This document shows, piece by piece, positions 1 to 8,647 of a stretch of 64,000 bases of DNA (position 1 is the stretch's first letter; each line of letters opens with the position of its first letter). The notes below the pieces were generated by a model. That model searched no databases, was not told the origin of the DNA, and was given only the letters and a program-made list of their open reading frames with translations. A program made the translations under genes and the position numbers. The stretch is from Gammaproteobacteria bacterium (GTDB lineage Bacteria > Pseudomonadota > Gammaproteobacteria > Steroidobacterales > Woeseiaceae): assembly GCA_022600955.1 (NCBI GenBank), contig JAHZJK010000024.1, positions 248,003 to 312,002 on the forward strand, read 5' to 3'.

Positions 1-902
1 ACCTCCACATACGGATCAGGTTCGCGCGTATCTGTTGTGCCTATACAGGTCTTTGGCCCCATCGGTATGACGAAAAACAGACGGCCATCACTCGCAAAAA
101 AAGCCAGGATGCGATTCGTCTCGGTTACTCGATCGACAACCAGGTGTACGCCCTTCGAGAATACATGACGATAGTCTGTCGCTTCGTCAGATGCCTGGTT
201 GTAGAGATCAACTTCAGGGCCGCAGGCATTAACGAGCACTTTGGCGCGAATGTTGATTGCTTCGCCGTTTATGCCGTCTGTGGCGGACACGCGCCAACTG
301 CCGTCCACGCGCTCAGCCTTTTGCGACTCAACGTAGTTGGCCGCAACAGTTCCGAAATCCAGCGATCCCCGAACGAAGCCGAACACGAATCGGGCGTCGT
401 TATCATGTAAGTAACAATCCGAATATTCGATTGCGGCGCGAGCATCGCTGGTTTCGACCTTGGGCTCGCGCTTTGCGAGGCGTCGCTTACTGAGGTAGAT
501 CGGTGGGCGAGTCTGGAATCGCCCCATCACCCAGTAGAGCAGCGATCCAAGGTAAATAAACAGCGGTGGAAATCGAAAACCTCGTTCAATCGTCGTCAGG
601 AATCGAATCTCCTTGACCGTCGACGGATAGCTGTTCGCGAGGTGATTGCGACTCCTGCACAAATTCCATACCAGCGGGAACTCCCAGGTTTCGAGGTACT
701 TGATGCCTCCCCACGCAAGATTCGAGGACTGTGAACTCGTGGAAGACGCGAAATCTCCCTTGTCAATCAACGCCACTTTTGCGCCTTGTGCCGATAGCGC
801 TGCCGCCGACACCGCTCCGTTAATGCCGCCACCGACGATACAGACATCGAAATTTTTCTTGCGTAACTTCTTGATATTGGTTTCGCGGAGACTGGCTGAC
901 AT
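1..902 (-). CDS. FAD-dependent glycerol-3-phosphate dehydrogenase-like protein, 3' part outside window
   Basis: This gene is cut by the left edge; about 300 N-terminal residues are visible from an ATG at 902-900. Near residue 20 there is a Rossmann FAD site (VCIVGGGINGA), followed by an acidic residue and the GlpD-type stretch DKGDFASSTSSQSSN and GGIKYLE. Further in, SKGVHLVVDR and IGTTDT also match the GlpD family. GlpD enzymes oxidise sn-glycerol 3-phosphate to dihydroxyacetone phosphate at the inner membrane and pass electrons to quinone. It is divergent from the SSF symporter, so it may belong to the same sugar or polyol locus. The substrate is inferred from family only; other FAD dehydrogenases of this fold use different hydroxy compounds. 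Confidence 0.8.
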   Translation of the reverse strand, partial: MSASLRETNIKKLRKKNFDVCIVGGGINGAVSAAALSAQGAKVALIDKGDFASSTSSQSSNLAWGGIKYLETWEFPLVWNLCRSRNHLANSYPSTVKEIRFLTTIERGFRFPPLFIYLGSLLYWVMGRFQTRPPIYLSKRRLAKREPKVETSDARAAIEYSDCYLHDNDARFVFGFVRGSLDFGTVAANYVESQKAERVDGSWRVSATDGINGEAINIRAKVLVNACGPEVDLYNQASDEATDYRHVFSKGVHLVVDRVTETNRILAFFASDGRLFFVIPMGPKTCIGTTDTREPDPYVE

Positions 903-1125
903 TTAGCTCGCTCGGTTGGGTATTTCGACGCGCAAATGCGTCCGGTATCAGTAGCTAATTATCGCATCGAAACGCATCGCGCAAGCAATTAGTTGAACAA
1001 TCTGTCGCATTCCTTGTGGTGCTGTGAGTTTGCGTTTGCCAGCTGCTTTCGCGTAGCGTGGCCACGGTTCACGTTCCCGCAACACGAACGGCATGCGCTT
1101 TCGAGCGCTCGACACGGAGACAATA

Positions 1126-2829
1126 ATGGCAGCCGAAAACTTGTTCGTTACGCTGACAAGCTGTGCTTTCTTCATGGCGATAGTCGCGTGGGTCTCTTAC
1201 CAAAAAACCAAGGGTGAGGTCGATACTAAAGACGGGTACTTTCTTGCGGGCCGTGGTCTTACAGGCGTCTTTATCGCCGGATCAATGTTGCTCACCAATC
1301 TTTCCGCGGAACAGCTTATCGGCCTGAATGGTTCTGCCTACGGGTTTAATCTAAGTAGTATGGCGTGGGAGGTGACCGCGGCTTTCGCAACCATCTGCAT
1401 GGCGCTGATTTTCCTGCCTCGTTACCTGGCGGGCGCATTTACAACATTGCCGGAGTTTCTGAAGAGTCGTTTTGACGACGACGTGCGACGCATGTCTGTG
1501 GTCCTGTTCATGGTTGGCTACGGCTTGGTGACTATCCCGTCAGTCTTGTACTCGGGTTCGATCGCAGTTCTGCAACTGTTCGATGTTCCAGGTCTCTTGA
1601 ACGTCACATACGGACAAGGTCTCGTAATCACGATAGTCTCAATCGGCTGCGTCGGTGCTGTCTACGCGGTTTTTGGCGGCCTGAAGGCAGTTGCCGTTTC
1701 CGACACCCTGAACGGCGTCGGCCTGCTGATTGTTGGTGTGCTTGTGCCGGTTCTCGGTCTGGCAGCACTCGGAGACGGTAGCGTCATGCAGGGCCTTCAG
1801 ACTATTACGAGTACAGAAACACACAAGCTGAATGCGATCGGCGGACCAGAGGATCCGACACCTTTCGGAACGATTTTCACGGGTATGATTTTCGCCAACC
1901 TTTTCTATTGGTGTACCAACCAGTATGTGATTCAGCGAACGCTTGGCGCACAAAACCTGGCTGAAGGGCAGAAGGGCGTGTTGTTCTCCGGCTTCTTCAA
2001 AATCATGGTGCCATTCATGATGATGATTCCAGGGATCATCGCCTACCATTTGTATGGCGAAGGTCTCGCTTCGATCGATCTGGCCTACCCGCGGCTGATT
2101 CGCGATGTACTGCCATTGTACTTTTCGGGCTTTTTTCTGGCAGTGCTTCTTGGTGCAGTGTTCAGTTCATTTAACTCATTGCTCAACAGTGCTGCCACGC
2201 TGTTTTGCCTGGACGTTTACGCACCGCTGAAAAAGCAAATGCCCAGTGACGCCGAGATGGTCAGGGTGGCGAAGATTGCGAGCATTGTCATAGCGCTGTT
2301 CTCGTTCCTCGTCGCGCCGCTGCTCCAGTTTGCTCCTGAGGGATTGTGGCAGATCATCCGCATCTTCACTGGCTTCTACAACATACCGGTCGTTGTGATT
2401 GTCATCGTTGGGCTGTTCACGCATCGCGTGCCAGCGATAGGGGCGAAAATTGTCATCGTCTTTCACGTGCTGGTCTACGGACTCGCGAAATTCGTATTTG
2501 ATGACGTTGTGACGATGCACTTTCTACATCTCTACGCCGTGTTATTCATCATTGAGGTTGGAATCATGTTGTTGGCGGGTTACCTGCGGCCAATGGCAGT
2601 CGCCTGGACCTATGAGAAGCGCGATCTTGTCGACCTAACGCCCTGGCGCTACGCCGTTCCCGCAGCAATGACGCTGCTTTCAGCCGTCGTCTTTCTGTAT
2701 CTGCTGTTCTCGCCAGTAGGTCTTGTAAACGGCTTAAGTAAGCTGTTTTGGCCGCTCGTCAGCGCACTCCTGGCCGCTAACATCTTATTCTGGTGGCGCT
2801 ATCTGCGGAGTCACTCAAAGCTCGCCTGA
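1126..2829 (+). CDS. Sodium:solute symporter (SSF/SLC5 family, YidK-like)
   Basis: This is a hydrophobic inner-membrane protein of about 567 residues with many predicted transmembrane helices. The segment GLNGSAYGFNLSSMAWEV and the following LPEFLKSRF are typical of the SSF/SLC5 branch that includes E. coli YidK and bacterial sugar/sodium symporters. SSF proteins bring sugars, polyols or organic acids across the inner membrane with Na+. An upstream in-frame ATG exists at 1093, but ATG 1126 has a well-spaced GGAG (1116-1119), so it is preferred. The next genes are a TonB-dependent receptor and a LacI regulator, which suggests that it completes uptake of the same ligand. The exact substrate cannot be read from sequence. 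Confidence 0.88.
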   Translation: MAAENLFVTLTSCAFFMAIVAWVSYQKTKGEVDTKDGYFLAGRGLTGVFIAGSMLLTNLSAEQLIGLNGSAYGFNLSSMAWEVTAAFATICMALIFLPRYLAGAFTTLPEFLKSRFDDDVRRMSVVLFMVGYGLVTIPSVLYSGSIAVLQLFDVPGLLNVTYGQGLVITIVSIGCVGAVYAVFGGLKAVAVSDTLNGVGLLIVGVLVPVLGLAALGDGSVMQGLQTITSTETHKLNAIGGPEDPTPFGTIFTGMIFANLFYWCTNQYVIQRTLGAQNLAEGQKGVLFSGFFKIMVPFMMMIPGIIAYHLYGEGLASIDLAYPRLIRDVLPLYFSGFFLAVLLGAVFSSFNSLLNSAATLFCLDVYAPLKKQMPSDAEMVRVAKIASIVIALFSFLVAPLLQFAPEGLWQIIRIFTGFYNIPVVVIVIVGLFTHRVPAIGAKIVIVFHVLVYGLAKFVFDDVVTMHFLHLYAVLFIIEVGIMLLAGYLRPMAVAWTYEKRDLVDLTPWRYAVPAAMTLLSAVVFLYLLFSPVGLVNGLSKLFWPLVSALLAANILFWWRYLRSHSKLA

Positions 2830-2863
2830 TGCCGTTGGCTCTTGCATGAACAAAAAGCATTCA

Positions 2864-2885
2864 AAAATACAAACGTTTGCATTTT
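2864..2885. promoter_or_regulatory. Putative LacI-family operator upstream of TonB-dependent receptor
   Basis: This is a 22-bp inverted repeat centred on CG (2874/2875), with core CAAACGTTTG and one mismatch between its arms. It is nearly the same as the perfect palindrome at 6354-6371. Central-CG palindromes of this type are classical LacI/PurR-family sites, and a LacI-type regulator lies between the two copies. It sits about 50-70 nt before the receptor start at 2937, where bound repressor could block transcription. Confidence 0.72.
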
Positions 2886-2936
2886 GTGGTTTCGAAGAGT
2901 AAAAATAGGCTCAGACCAATTCGAAAGGAGCTAACG

Positions 2937-5267
2937 ATGCGTCCACTCAGGGGGGTGACGCTTGCGATGCTCATCGCAGGCGTAGTGCAGTTTGGTATGG
3001 CGGCACCGGCTAATGCCCAGTCCGTTATTGAAGAAATCGTAGTCACAGCGCAGAAGCGCGAAGAAAACATCACTGACGTTCCGCTGGCGGTGTCAGTACT
3101 GGGACAACAGCAGATCGAAGGCTCATTTTCCAACAACATGGAAGATATCCAGGCCCTTGTTCCGTCTGTCAGTTTTCGTACAGGCAATACCACCCGCAAC
3201 AGTGCTCTGACGATACGCGGCATAGGCACAATCTCGTTTAGCGTGGCGGCAGAGCCCAGCGTGTCGACAGTTGTTGACAATGTCGTTCTTGGCCGATCAG
3301 GCCAGGCATTCGGCGATCTCTACGACCTCGAGCGCGTCGAAGTACTGCGCGGACCACAGGGAACGCTATTCGGCAAGAACGCATCTGCAGGTGTAGTCAA
3401 CATTACCACTCGGCGCCCGGGCGAGGAGCTTGAAGGCTATGTCAGTGGTACGTTCTATCAGGACAACGAATACCAGTTTCGCGCGCGTGTATCGGGCCCA
3501 TTGACCGACGACCTGCGCGGCAGCGTGACTGTGTTGAGCAGTGAGTTCGATGGTTACATCACAAATGTATTCAACGAGGAAACGATCAACGGCTACGACA
3601 AGCAAGGTATTCGCGCCATGCTCGAGTACGATGTCTCCGACGAAACAGAAGTGCTGTTTATCTTTGAGGACTATGAAGCGGACAACAACTGTTGCGTTGA
3701 TCTTGAGGCGCGACCAAGTGGGCGCAATCCTGCCTCGGATGCGGCGCCATCGGGTACCGGACTAGATCTGGACCAACGGCTTGCCGATCATGATTTCGAA
3801 ACTCGGACACTCGACGCGAGCACAGCGATGTCTGTACAGATCGAAACAGCGTGGGGTGATCACACGCTGACCTCGATAACCGCGCAACGCACCTGGGATA
3901 ACACCGAGTTTCGCGAAGGTGATTTCACATCAATCGCCGGTGATAGCGACCAGCCAGTATTCGGCGTTCCGTTCCAGTTGCACGATGTCGGCCCTCAAGA
4001 GTGGCGTCAATTTTCCCAAGAACTGCGGATAGCTTCTCCTACCGGCGAAGCCTTCGAATACCAGGTTGGCCTGTTTTACTGGAACATCGACTCTGAGCGA
4101 AACTTCACACGCGACGCGAGCTGCCAGAACAACAACGGTCAGCTAGATCTTGCGATCGCGAATCACCTTAACCAAACGCTCGGCTTGCCGAATACGCCGA
4201 CAGATGTAGCGAACTACATTGCAGCCAACAATATTACCTGCAATGCGAACGACATCGTCGCGGCAACCGGCTACATGAAGACGGAATTCGACAACTTCGC
4301 CGTATTCGGCCAGGGCAGTTATGACATCAGTGAGACGTTCCGTTTGCTATTCGGACTGCGATACACGAACGATGAAGTTTCTTTCAGCCAGAATCGCCGA
4401 AACCTGGATGTATTCGGCCGCCGAGGTGTCGGTGTTCGACCACGGTTCTCAGAAAACGGCAGCAACCAGACGGACACAGATCTGTTCGGCAGTACCGACG
4501 AATCGAACGTGTCGGGCAAGATTGGGTTGCAGTGGGATGTCAACGATCTGGTAATGGCATACGCGACTTACAGCACAGGCTACAAGGGCCCAGCCTATAA
4601 TGTCTTCTACAACATGGATGACGATGACGTAGAGCCGATCAAGGAAGAAACGTCTTCGAACATCGAGTTGGGCCTCAAGTACGCACCTTCATGGGGCTTG
4701 TTTAGCCTGGCCGTCTATAACACTCAAATCGATGACTTCCAGGCGAACAATTTCGATCCATCCAGTGGCACGACGGAGACCGGCTTTACGACGGGTGGCG
4801 ACGTAGAAACGCAAGGTGTTGAGCTCGATTTCATATGGGCTGCGTCAGACCAATTGACGTTTAGCGGCGGTTTCGCGTTCTCAGACTCTTACGCGAAAAT
4901 CTCGGGCGAGCCCGCGTTGCCGTTCGCCCCGGACACAAAGATCACCTTTGCCGGACTTTACGAAATGCCATTGTCAAACGGTGCAAGCATCAGGATAAAC
5001 GGGAATTACGTTTTCACCGACGAAAAGCTCTCTGGCAATATTGGCACGGAAGGTATCCTTAATCCGGAGGTTCTGCTGCCCGATTACAGTATATTGAACG
5101 GCAGTATTGGCTACCATAGCGAAGATGATCGACTGAGCGTTTCGCTTATCGGAAAAAACCTGACAGACGAGTCGTATGCAACGACCTATTCAGGTGATGG
5201 ATTCCGCTACCAGATTCCGCGAGATGCAAGTCGTTATTTCGGACTCAACTTTCGGGTTAACTACTAG
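2937..5267 (+). CDS. TonB-dependent outer-membrane receptor (first copy)
   Basis: The mature protein of this 776-residue receptor imports a ligand through a plugged beta-barrel using TonB energy. It opens with a signal peptide ending near ANAQS, followed by a TonB-box-like EEIVVTA. The plug domain has IRGIGT and VEVLRGPQGTLFGKNASAG, and the barrel ends in an aromatic-rich strand (YFGLNFRVNY). The start at 2937 is chosen because AAGGAG precedes it and because the in-frame ATG further upstream overlaps the operator at 2864-2885. The 3' end overlaps the convergent LacI gene by 11 nt. The likely ligand is a sugar or glycoside, inferred from the LacI regulator and the neighbouring oxidoreductases; no SusD-like or glycan-degrading gene is present. 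Confidence 0.93.
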   Translation: MRPLRGVTLAMLIAGVVQFGMAAPANAQSVIEEIVVTAQKREENITDVPLAVSVLGQQQIEGSFSNNMEDIQALVPSVSFRTGNTTRNSALTIRGIGTISFSVAAEPSVSTVVDNVVLGRSGQAFGDLYDLERVEVLRGPQGTLFGKNASAGVVNITTRRPGEELEGYVSGTFYQDNEYQFRARVSGPLTDDLRGSVTVLSSEFDGYITNVFNEETINGYDKQGIRAMLEYDVSDETEVLFIFEDYEADNNCCVDLEARPSGRNPASDAAPSGTGLDLDQRLADHDFETRTLDASTAMSVQIETAWGDHTLTSITAQRTWDNTEFREGDFTSIAGDSDQPVFGVPFQLHDVGPQEWRQFSQELRIASPTGEAFEYQVGLFYWNIDSERNFTRDASCQNNNGQLDLAIANHLNQTLGLPNTPTDVANYIAANNITCNANDIVAATGYMKTEFDNFAVFGQGSYDISETFRLLFGLRYTNDEVSFSQNRRNLDVFGRRGVGVRPRFSENGSNQTDTDLFGSTDESNVSGKIGLQWDVNDLVMAYATYSTGYKGPAYNVFYNMDDDDVEPIKEETSSNIELGLKYAPSWGLFSLAVYNTQIDDFQANNFDPSSGTTETGFTTGGDVETQGVELDFIWAASDQLTFSGGFAFSDSYAKISGEPALPFAPDTKITFAGLYEMPLSNGASIRINGNYVFTDEKLSGNIGTEGILNPEVLLPDYSILNGSIGYHSEDDRLSVSLIGKNLTDESYATTYSGDGFRYQIPRDASRYFGLNFRVNY

Positions 5268-6294
5268 CAGTGTTACGGCGGGTGCTCCTCGGGGCGCCCG
5301 TCGATTCCCTGACGATCAATCGTGGCGGCGGAATTTTCGCCTGTTGCGGCTTCTTTCCTTCCCCAAGGCTGTAAAGGTAGCGAACACTCTGCTGCCCCAG
5401 TTCGTACATCGGCCAGGCAACGGTTGTGAGTGCAGGCTCGATGCAACCCGCCATTTGAATATTGTCATGCCCCGCAACGGAAATGTCGTCAGGTACGGCG
5501 ATTCCGCGTTGGCGTAGTGCGTGAATCAGCGCAATAGCGTTCACATCGTTATGCGCGTAGATAGCTGTTGGCAGTTCATCCAGTGCGCTCAGTTGTGCGG
5601 CAATTTTCTCGGTGCTATCGAAGCTGCCGTCAAAGGAAAAAATCAGTTCGGGCTCGTATGGAGCTCCAATTGATTCGAGGGCCTGTCGGTAGGCGAACAT
5701 TTTCGGCTCACGGCCGGGTGGGGCGGGGCCACGCACGAAGCCAATGCGCCGATGTCCCAGCTCAAGCAGGTGATTCATTATCAATTCACTGGCACCCACG
5801 GTATCGCAGTTAACCGTGTGTTCTGTATCGTCACTATTGACGTGCACGATCGGCGCTGCGGCATGCAGGTCATCGTAGTATTGCTGCGGACAGCGTGCCA
5901 TCGGCACGAGTAAGCCGTCGACCTTCAGTTCCAGGAACAGATTCACGGCACCTCTCTCCACGGCTTCCACGCCACCCGTGTCGCTGATCAGAACCCGCAG
6001 GTCATGCTTTGCCGCTTCGTCTTCGACACCCCGCGCGAGATCGGCGAAGAACGGATTGGTCATATCCGGAATGACGACACCCACGAGGCCGCTGCTGCGA
6101 TTCACGAGAGTTCGAGCCGCCATGTTTGGGACGTAGCCCATATCCGCCGCAAGCGCTGAAATCTTATTGCGCGTCGCCTCGCGAACGCGGTCGCTTCCCT
6201 GCAGAGCGCGAGTCACAGTCGATGGATCAACTGCTGCTGCTTTCGCGATGTCCTTGATCGTAACCCGGCGAGTTTGCCAGCTAGGCTTTGCCAT
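5257..6294 (-). CDS. LacI-family transcriptional regulator
   Basis: This is a 345-residue repressor-type protein of normal family length. The N-terminal helix-turn-helix covers residues 11-30 (VTIKDIAKAAAVDPSTVTRAL), and the hinge helix PNMAARTL is near residues 57-63. The sugar-binding core starts at GLVGVVIPDMTNPFFADL. The motifs ELGHRRIGFVRG and DISVAGHDN are typical of periplasmic-binding-protein-like effector domains. It lies convergent to the receptor and divergent from the Gfo/Idh/MocA operon. Palindromic sites lie in front of both, one of them in its own upstream region, so it probably controls both units and itself. The effector is unknown, most likely the imported sugar or an early product. 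Confidence 0.93.
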   Translation of the reverse strand: MAKPSWQTRRVTIKDIAKAAAVDPSTVTRALQGSDRVREATRNKISALAADMGYVPNMAARTLVNRSSGLVGVVIPDMTNPFFADLARGVEDEAAKHDLRVLISDTGGVEAVERGAVNLFLELKVDGLLVPMARCPQQYYDDLHAAAPIVHVNSDDTEHTVNCDTVGASELIMNHLLELGHRRIGFVRGPAPPGREPKMFAYRQALESIGAPYEPELIFSFDGSFDSTEKIAAQLSALDELPTAIYAHNDVNAIALIHALRQRGIAVPDDISVAGHDNIQMAGCIEPALTTVAWPMYELGQQSVRYLYSLGEGKKPQQAKIPPPRLIVRESTGAPRSTRRNTASS

Positions 6295-6353
6295 TGATGA
6301 TTCCGTCGTGCTTGCCGAATTTGTTCAAGCTTACCCGAAACGCATCGAATAGG

Positions 6354-6371
6354 AATACAAACGTTTGTATT
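6354..6371. promoter_or_regulatory. Putative LacI-family operator in divergent lacI / dehydrogenase intergenic region
   Basis: This is a perfect 18-bp palindrome, AATACAAACGTTTGTATT, centred on CG at 6362/6363. It lies between the LacI gene (start 6294) and the dehydrogenase operon (start 6429). A weak promoter may overlap it, with a TTGTAT hexamer at 6365-6370, 17 nt before TAATAT at 6388-6393. The same core recurs at 2864-2885. Its position fits both autoregulation and repression of the operon. Confidence 0.78.
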
Positions 6372-6428
6372 TATGCTGGTGGCGGCGTAATATTGCTGTA
6401 TTCTTAGCGTGTTGACCGAACAATAATA

Positions 6429-7661
6429 ATGACAAGTCGAAATAAACCACGTCTACGCTACTTCGAAGAGGCATCGGGTCAGCGACATATAACGCCTGAC
6501 GATCGCTACCTGTATTCTCGCGACGCTGCCACTCACCGTGCCGTTGTAATAGGGACCGGGACCATCGGCCAGGAGCATATGCGTGTGGCGTCGATGCTCG
6601 GAAGGGTCGACATCCTCGGAATTTACGATGAATCAGACAAAAGCATGGACGTGGCTGCCGAGGAGTTTGCTACGTACTCAGCGGCGCCCTTGCGACGCTA
6701 TGAAGATGTGGGTAACGCGTGCAGTGACCCGGATGCCGATGTGCTGTTTATCTGTACACCCAATTTCTCTCATATCGATATTCTCGAATTGGCAGTCAAG
6801 TCCGGAAAGCCGATCTTTCTTGAGAAACCGATGGCCACAACACTCACAGATGCGAAGCGCATTGTTGAGTTGTCGCAGGCCTATCCAGCGTTCATCCAGG
6901 TAGGTCTTCAATATCGATACAAAGCGCCGTATGTAGAAGCGCGCCATGAAGTGCTGCAGCGAGAGACGCTCGGGAATATCAAGACACTCAGCATGAGCGA
7001 GTACCGGCCGCCGTTTCTCGACAAGGTTAAGCAGTGGAACAAATTTGAGAAATTCAGTGGTGGCACGCTGGTCGAAAAGTGCTGCCATTATTTTGACTTG
7101 CTGAACTTGTTCGCCGGGTCAGAACCGGAACGTGTCTATGCATCGGGACGTCAGGCCGTTAACTTTACGGCCTTTGAAAGGGACGGCGAGTTCGCCGATA
7201 TTGACGATTGCGCGATGGTTGTAATTGATTACAAAAACGGCATTCATGCGAGTTTCACTCTCAATATGTTCTGCCCCAATTTCTACGAAGAGCTCGTAAT
7301 CTGCGGGGCGGATGGACGGCTAGTCGCAAGCGAGAGTTTTGATTTTCAGCGCTGCGATAATGCCCGATCGAAAGTCTCCATCGAGCACGGAGAACTTCAT
7401 GCGTCGCGTGAAACTGAAGTCAGTTATACGAATACGATTGAACAAAGTGGTCATCACGGTGCAACTTACTTTGAGCACGTAGCGCTCGCAGATCAGCTCG
7501 ATGGCAAGTCAGCCGATTCGGCAACACCCCTGGAAGGTTTGTGGTCGATGGTGGTCGCCAGCGCCGCGCAGGAGTCTGCCAGGGTCGGACAGTCGATCTT
7601 GGTCGACGATTTCATAAGGGCCAATGAGCTGGATACGGTTCTGGGCCGCCGGGAAACATAG
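6429..7661 (+). CDS. Gfo/Idh/MocA-family NAD(P)-dependent oxidoreductase
   Basis: This 410-residue cytosolic dehydrogenase belongs to the family that oxidises or reduces sugars, inositols and related polyols. After a roughly 35-residue lead there is a Rossmann nucleotide-binding motif VVIGTGTIGQEH. The family signature EKPMATTLTDA follows, with the EKP lysine that usually takes part in catalysis, and the C-terminal alpha/beta substrate domain has GGTLVEKCCHYFD. Its ATG lies downstream of the palindromic operator at 6354-6371. Its stop codon touches the start of the aldo/keto reductase, so the two are likely translated together. The substrate is unknown; a sugar or cyclitol imported by the receptor and symporter is the natural inference. 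Confidence 0.9.
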   Translation: MTSRNKPRLRYFEEASGQRHITPDDRYLYSRDAATHRAVVIGTGTIGQEHMRVASMLGRVDILGIYDESDKSMDVAAEEFATYSAAPLRRYEDVGNACSDPDADVLFICTPNFSHIDILELAVKSGKPIFLEKPMATTLTDAKRIVELSQAYPAFIQVGLQYRYKAPYVEARHEVLQRETLGNIKTLSMSEYRPPFLDKVKQWNKFEKFSGGTLVEKCCHYFDLLNLFAGSEPERVYASGRQAVNFTAFERDGEFADIDDCAMVVIDYKNGIHASFTLNMFCPNFYEELVICGADGRLVASESFDFQRCDNARSKVSIEHGELHASRETEVSYTNTIEQSGHHGATYFEHVALADQLDGKSADSATPLEGLWSMVVASAAQESARVGQSILVDDFIRANELDTVLGRRET

Positions 7662-8636
7662 ATGACGACAATCAAAGTAGGTGACGGCGCAATGCCATCA
7701 GTAGGCATTGGCACCTGGAAAATTGACCGCGAAGCGACACCACAGGCTATCGTTGACGCGATCAGTGCCGGATACCGGCACATTGACAGTGCCGCCGACT
7801 ACGGAAATGAAGTTGAGACCGGTCAGGGCATACGGCAATCTGTATCGTCGGGCCTCTGCGAACGAAGCGATTTATGGGTGACATCGAAGCTATGGAATAC
7901 CTATCACCGCAAGGAACATGTCCGCGCCGCTTGTGAGCGATCGCTTGGCGACCTTGGCCTGGAATATCTTGACCTGTATCTGATTCACTTCCCTATAGCG
8001 ACTCAATTCGTTCCGTTCGAAGATCGATACCCGCCTGAATGGGTTTTTGACCCAGACGCGGACGAGCCATCAATGCAATTCGATGCGGTGCCGCTGGCTG
8101 AGACCTGGGCCGCAATGGAGGATCTGGTGACAGCCGGTCTCGTACGCCAGATTGGCGTGTGTAATTACAATTCAGCACTGCTGATGGACCTCATGGCTTA
8201 CTGCAAAATCAAGCCAGCCATGCTGCAAATCGAATCGCATCCGTTTCTGACCCAGGAAAAACTGATTCGGCTAGCGAACCAACAGGGTATTGCGGTCACG
8301 GCATTTTCACCGCTGGGCGCGCTATCGTACGTGTCGATAGACATGGCGACACAAGAAGACACAGTTCTTGGCGCCGATCCGGTGGTGGCGGCGGCGAAAC
8401 GAGTAAGTCGTACCCCTGCGCAGGTGGTGCTGCGGTGGGGTATCCAGCGCGGTACCTCGGTAATCCCCAAGACCACACGGCCCGAGCGACTCGCAGAAAA
8501 CATCTCGCTGTTCGATTTCGAACTAACGGAAGCCGAAATGACATCGATATCAGCGTTGAATCAGAATCACCGGTTCAACGACCCCGGTGTGTTTTGCGAG
8601 CAAGCGTTCGGGACTTTCTGTCCTATCTACGACTAG
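7662..8636 (+). CDS. Aldo/keto reductase, xylose/aldose reductase-like
   Basis: This is a 324-residue (beta/alpha)8 NADPH-dependent reductase of usual AKR length. The catalytic tetrad is visible: Asp and Tyr in HIDSAADYGNE, Lys in WVTSKLW and His in YLIHFPI. The coenzyme-binding segment is IPKTTRPERLAEN. The loop containing FVPFEDRYPPEW and the tail with RFNDPG resemble AKR2-type xylose reductases more than the short bacterial gluconate reductases. It starts on the base after the Gfo/Idh/MocA stop codon. Together the two enzymes could interconvert aldose, alditol and keto-sugar, although the direction of the reactions cannot be told from sequence. Confidence 0.9.
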   Translation: MTTIKVGDGAMPSVGIGTWKIDREATPQAIVDAISAGYRHIDSAADYGNEVETGQGIRQSVSSGLCERSDLWVTSKLWNTYHRKEHVRAACERSLGDLGLEYLDLYLIHFPIATQFVPFEDRYPPEWVFDPDADEPSMQFDAVPLAETWAAMEDLVTAGLVRQIGVCNYNSALLMDLMAYCKIKPAMLQIESHPFLTQEKLIRLANQQGIAVTAFSPLGALSYVSIDMATQEDTVLGADPVVAAAKRVSRTPAQVVLRWGIQRGTSVIPKTTRPERLAENISLFDFELTEAEMTSISALNQNHRFNDPGVFCEQAFGTFCPIYD

Positions 8637-8647
8637 CGGAAGTTGCC

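Noticed and set aside
1639-2520. Minus-strand frames opposite the SSF symporter
   Set aside because: The forward frame is a complete transporter; the reverse frames are His/Asn/Asp-rich antisense artefacts.
5275-5302. GC-rich inverted repeat after the first TonB receptor as terminator
   Set aside because: It lies within the LacI coding region, the stem is imperfect and no T-tract follows.
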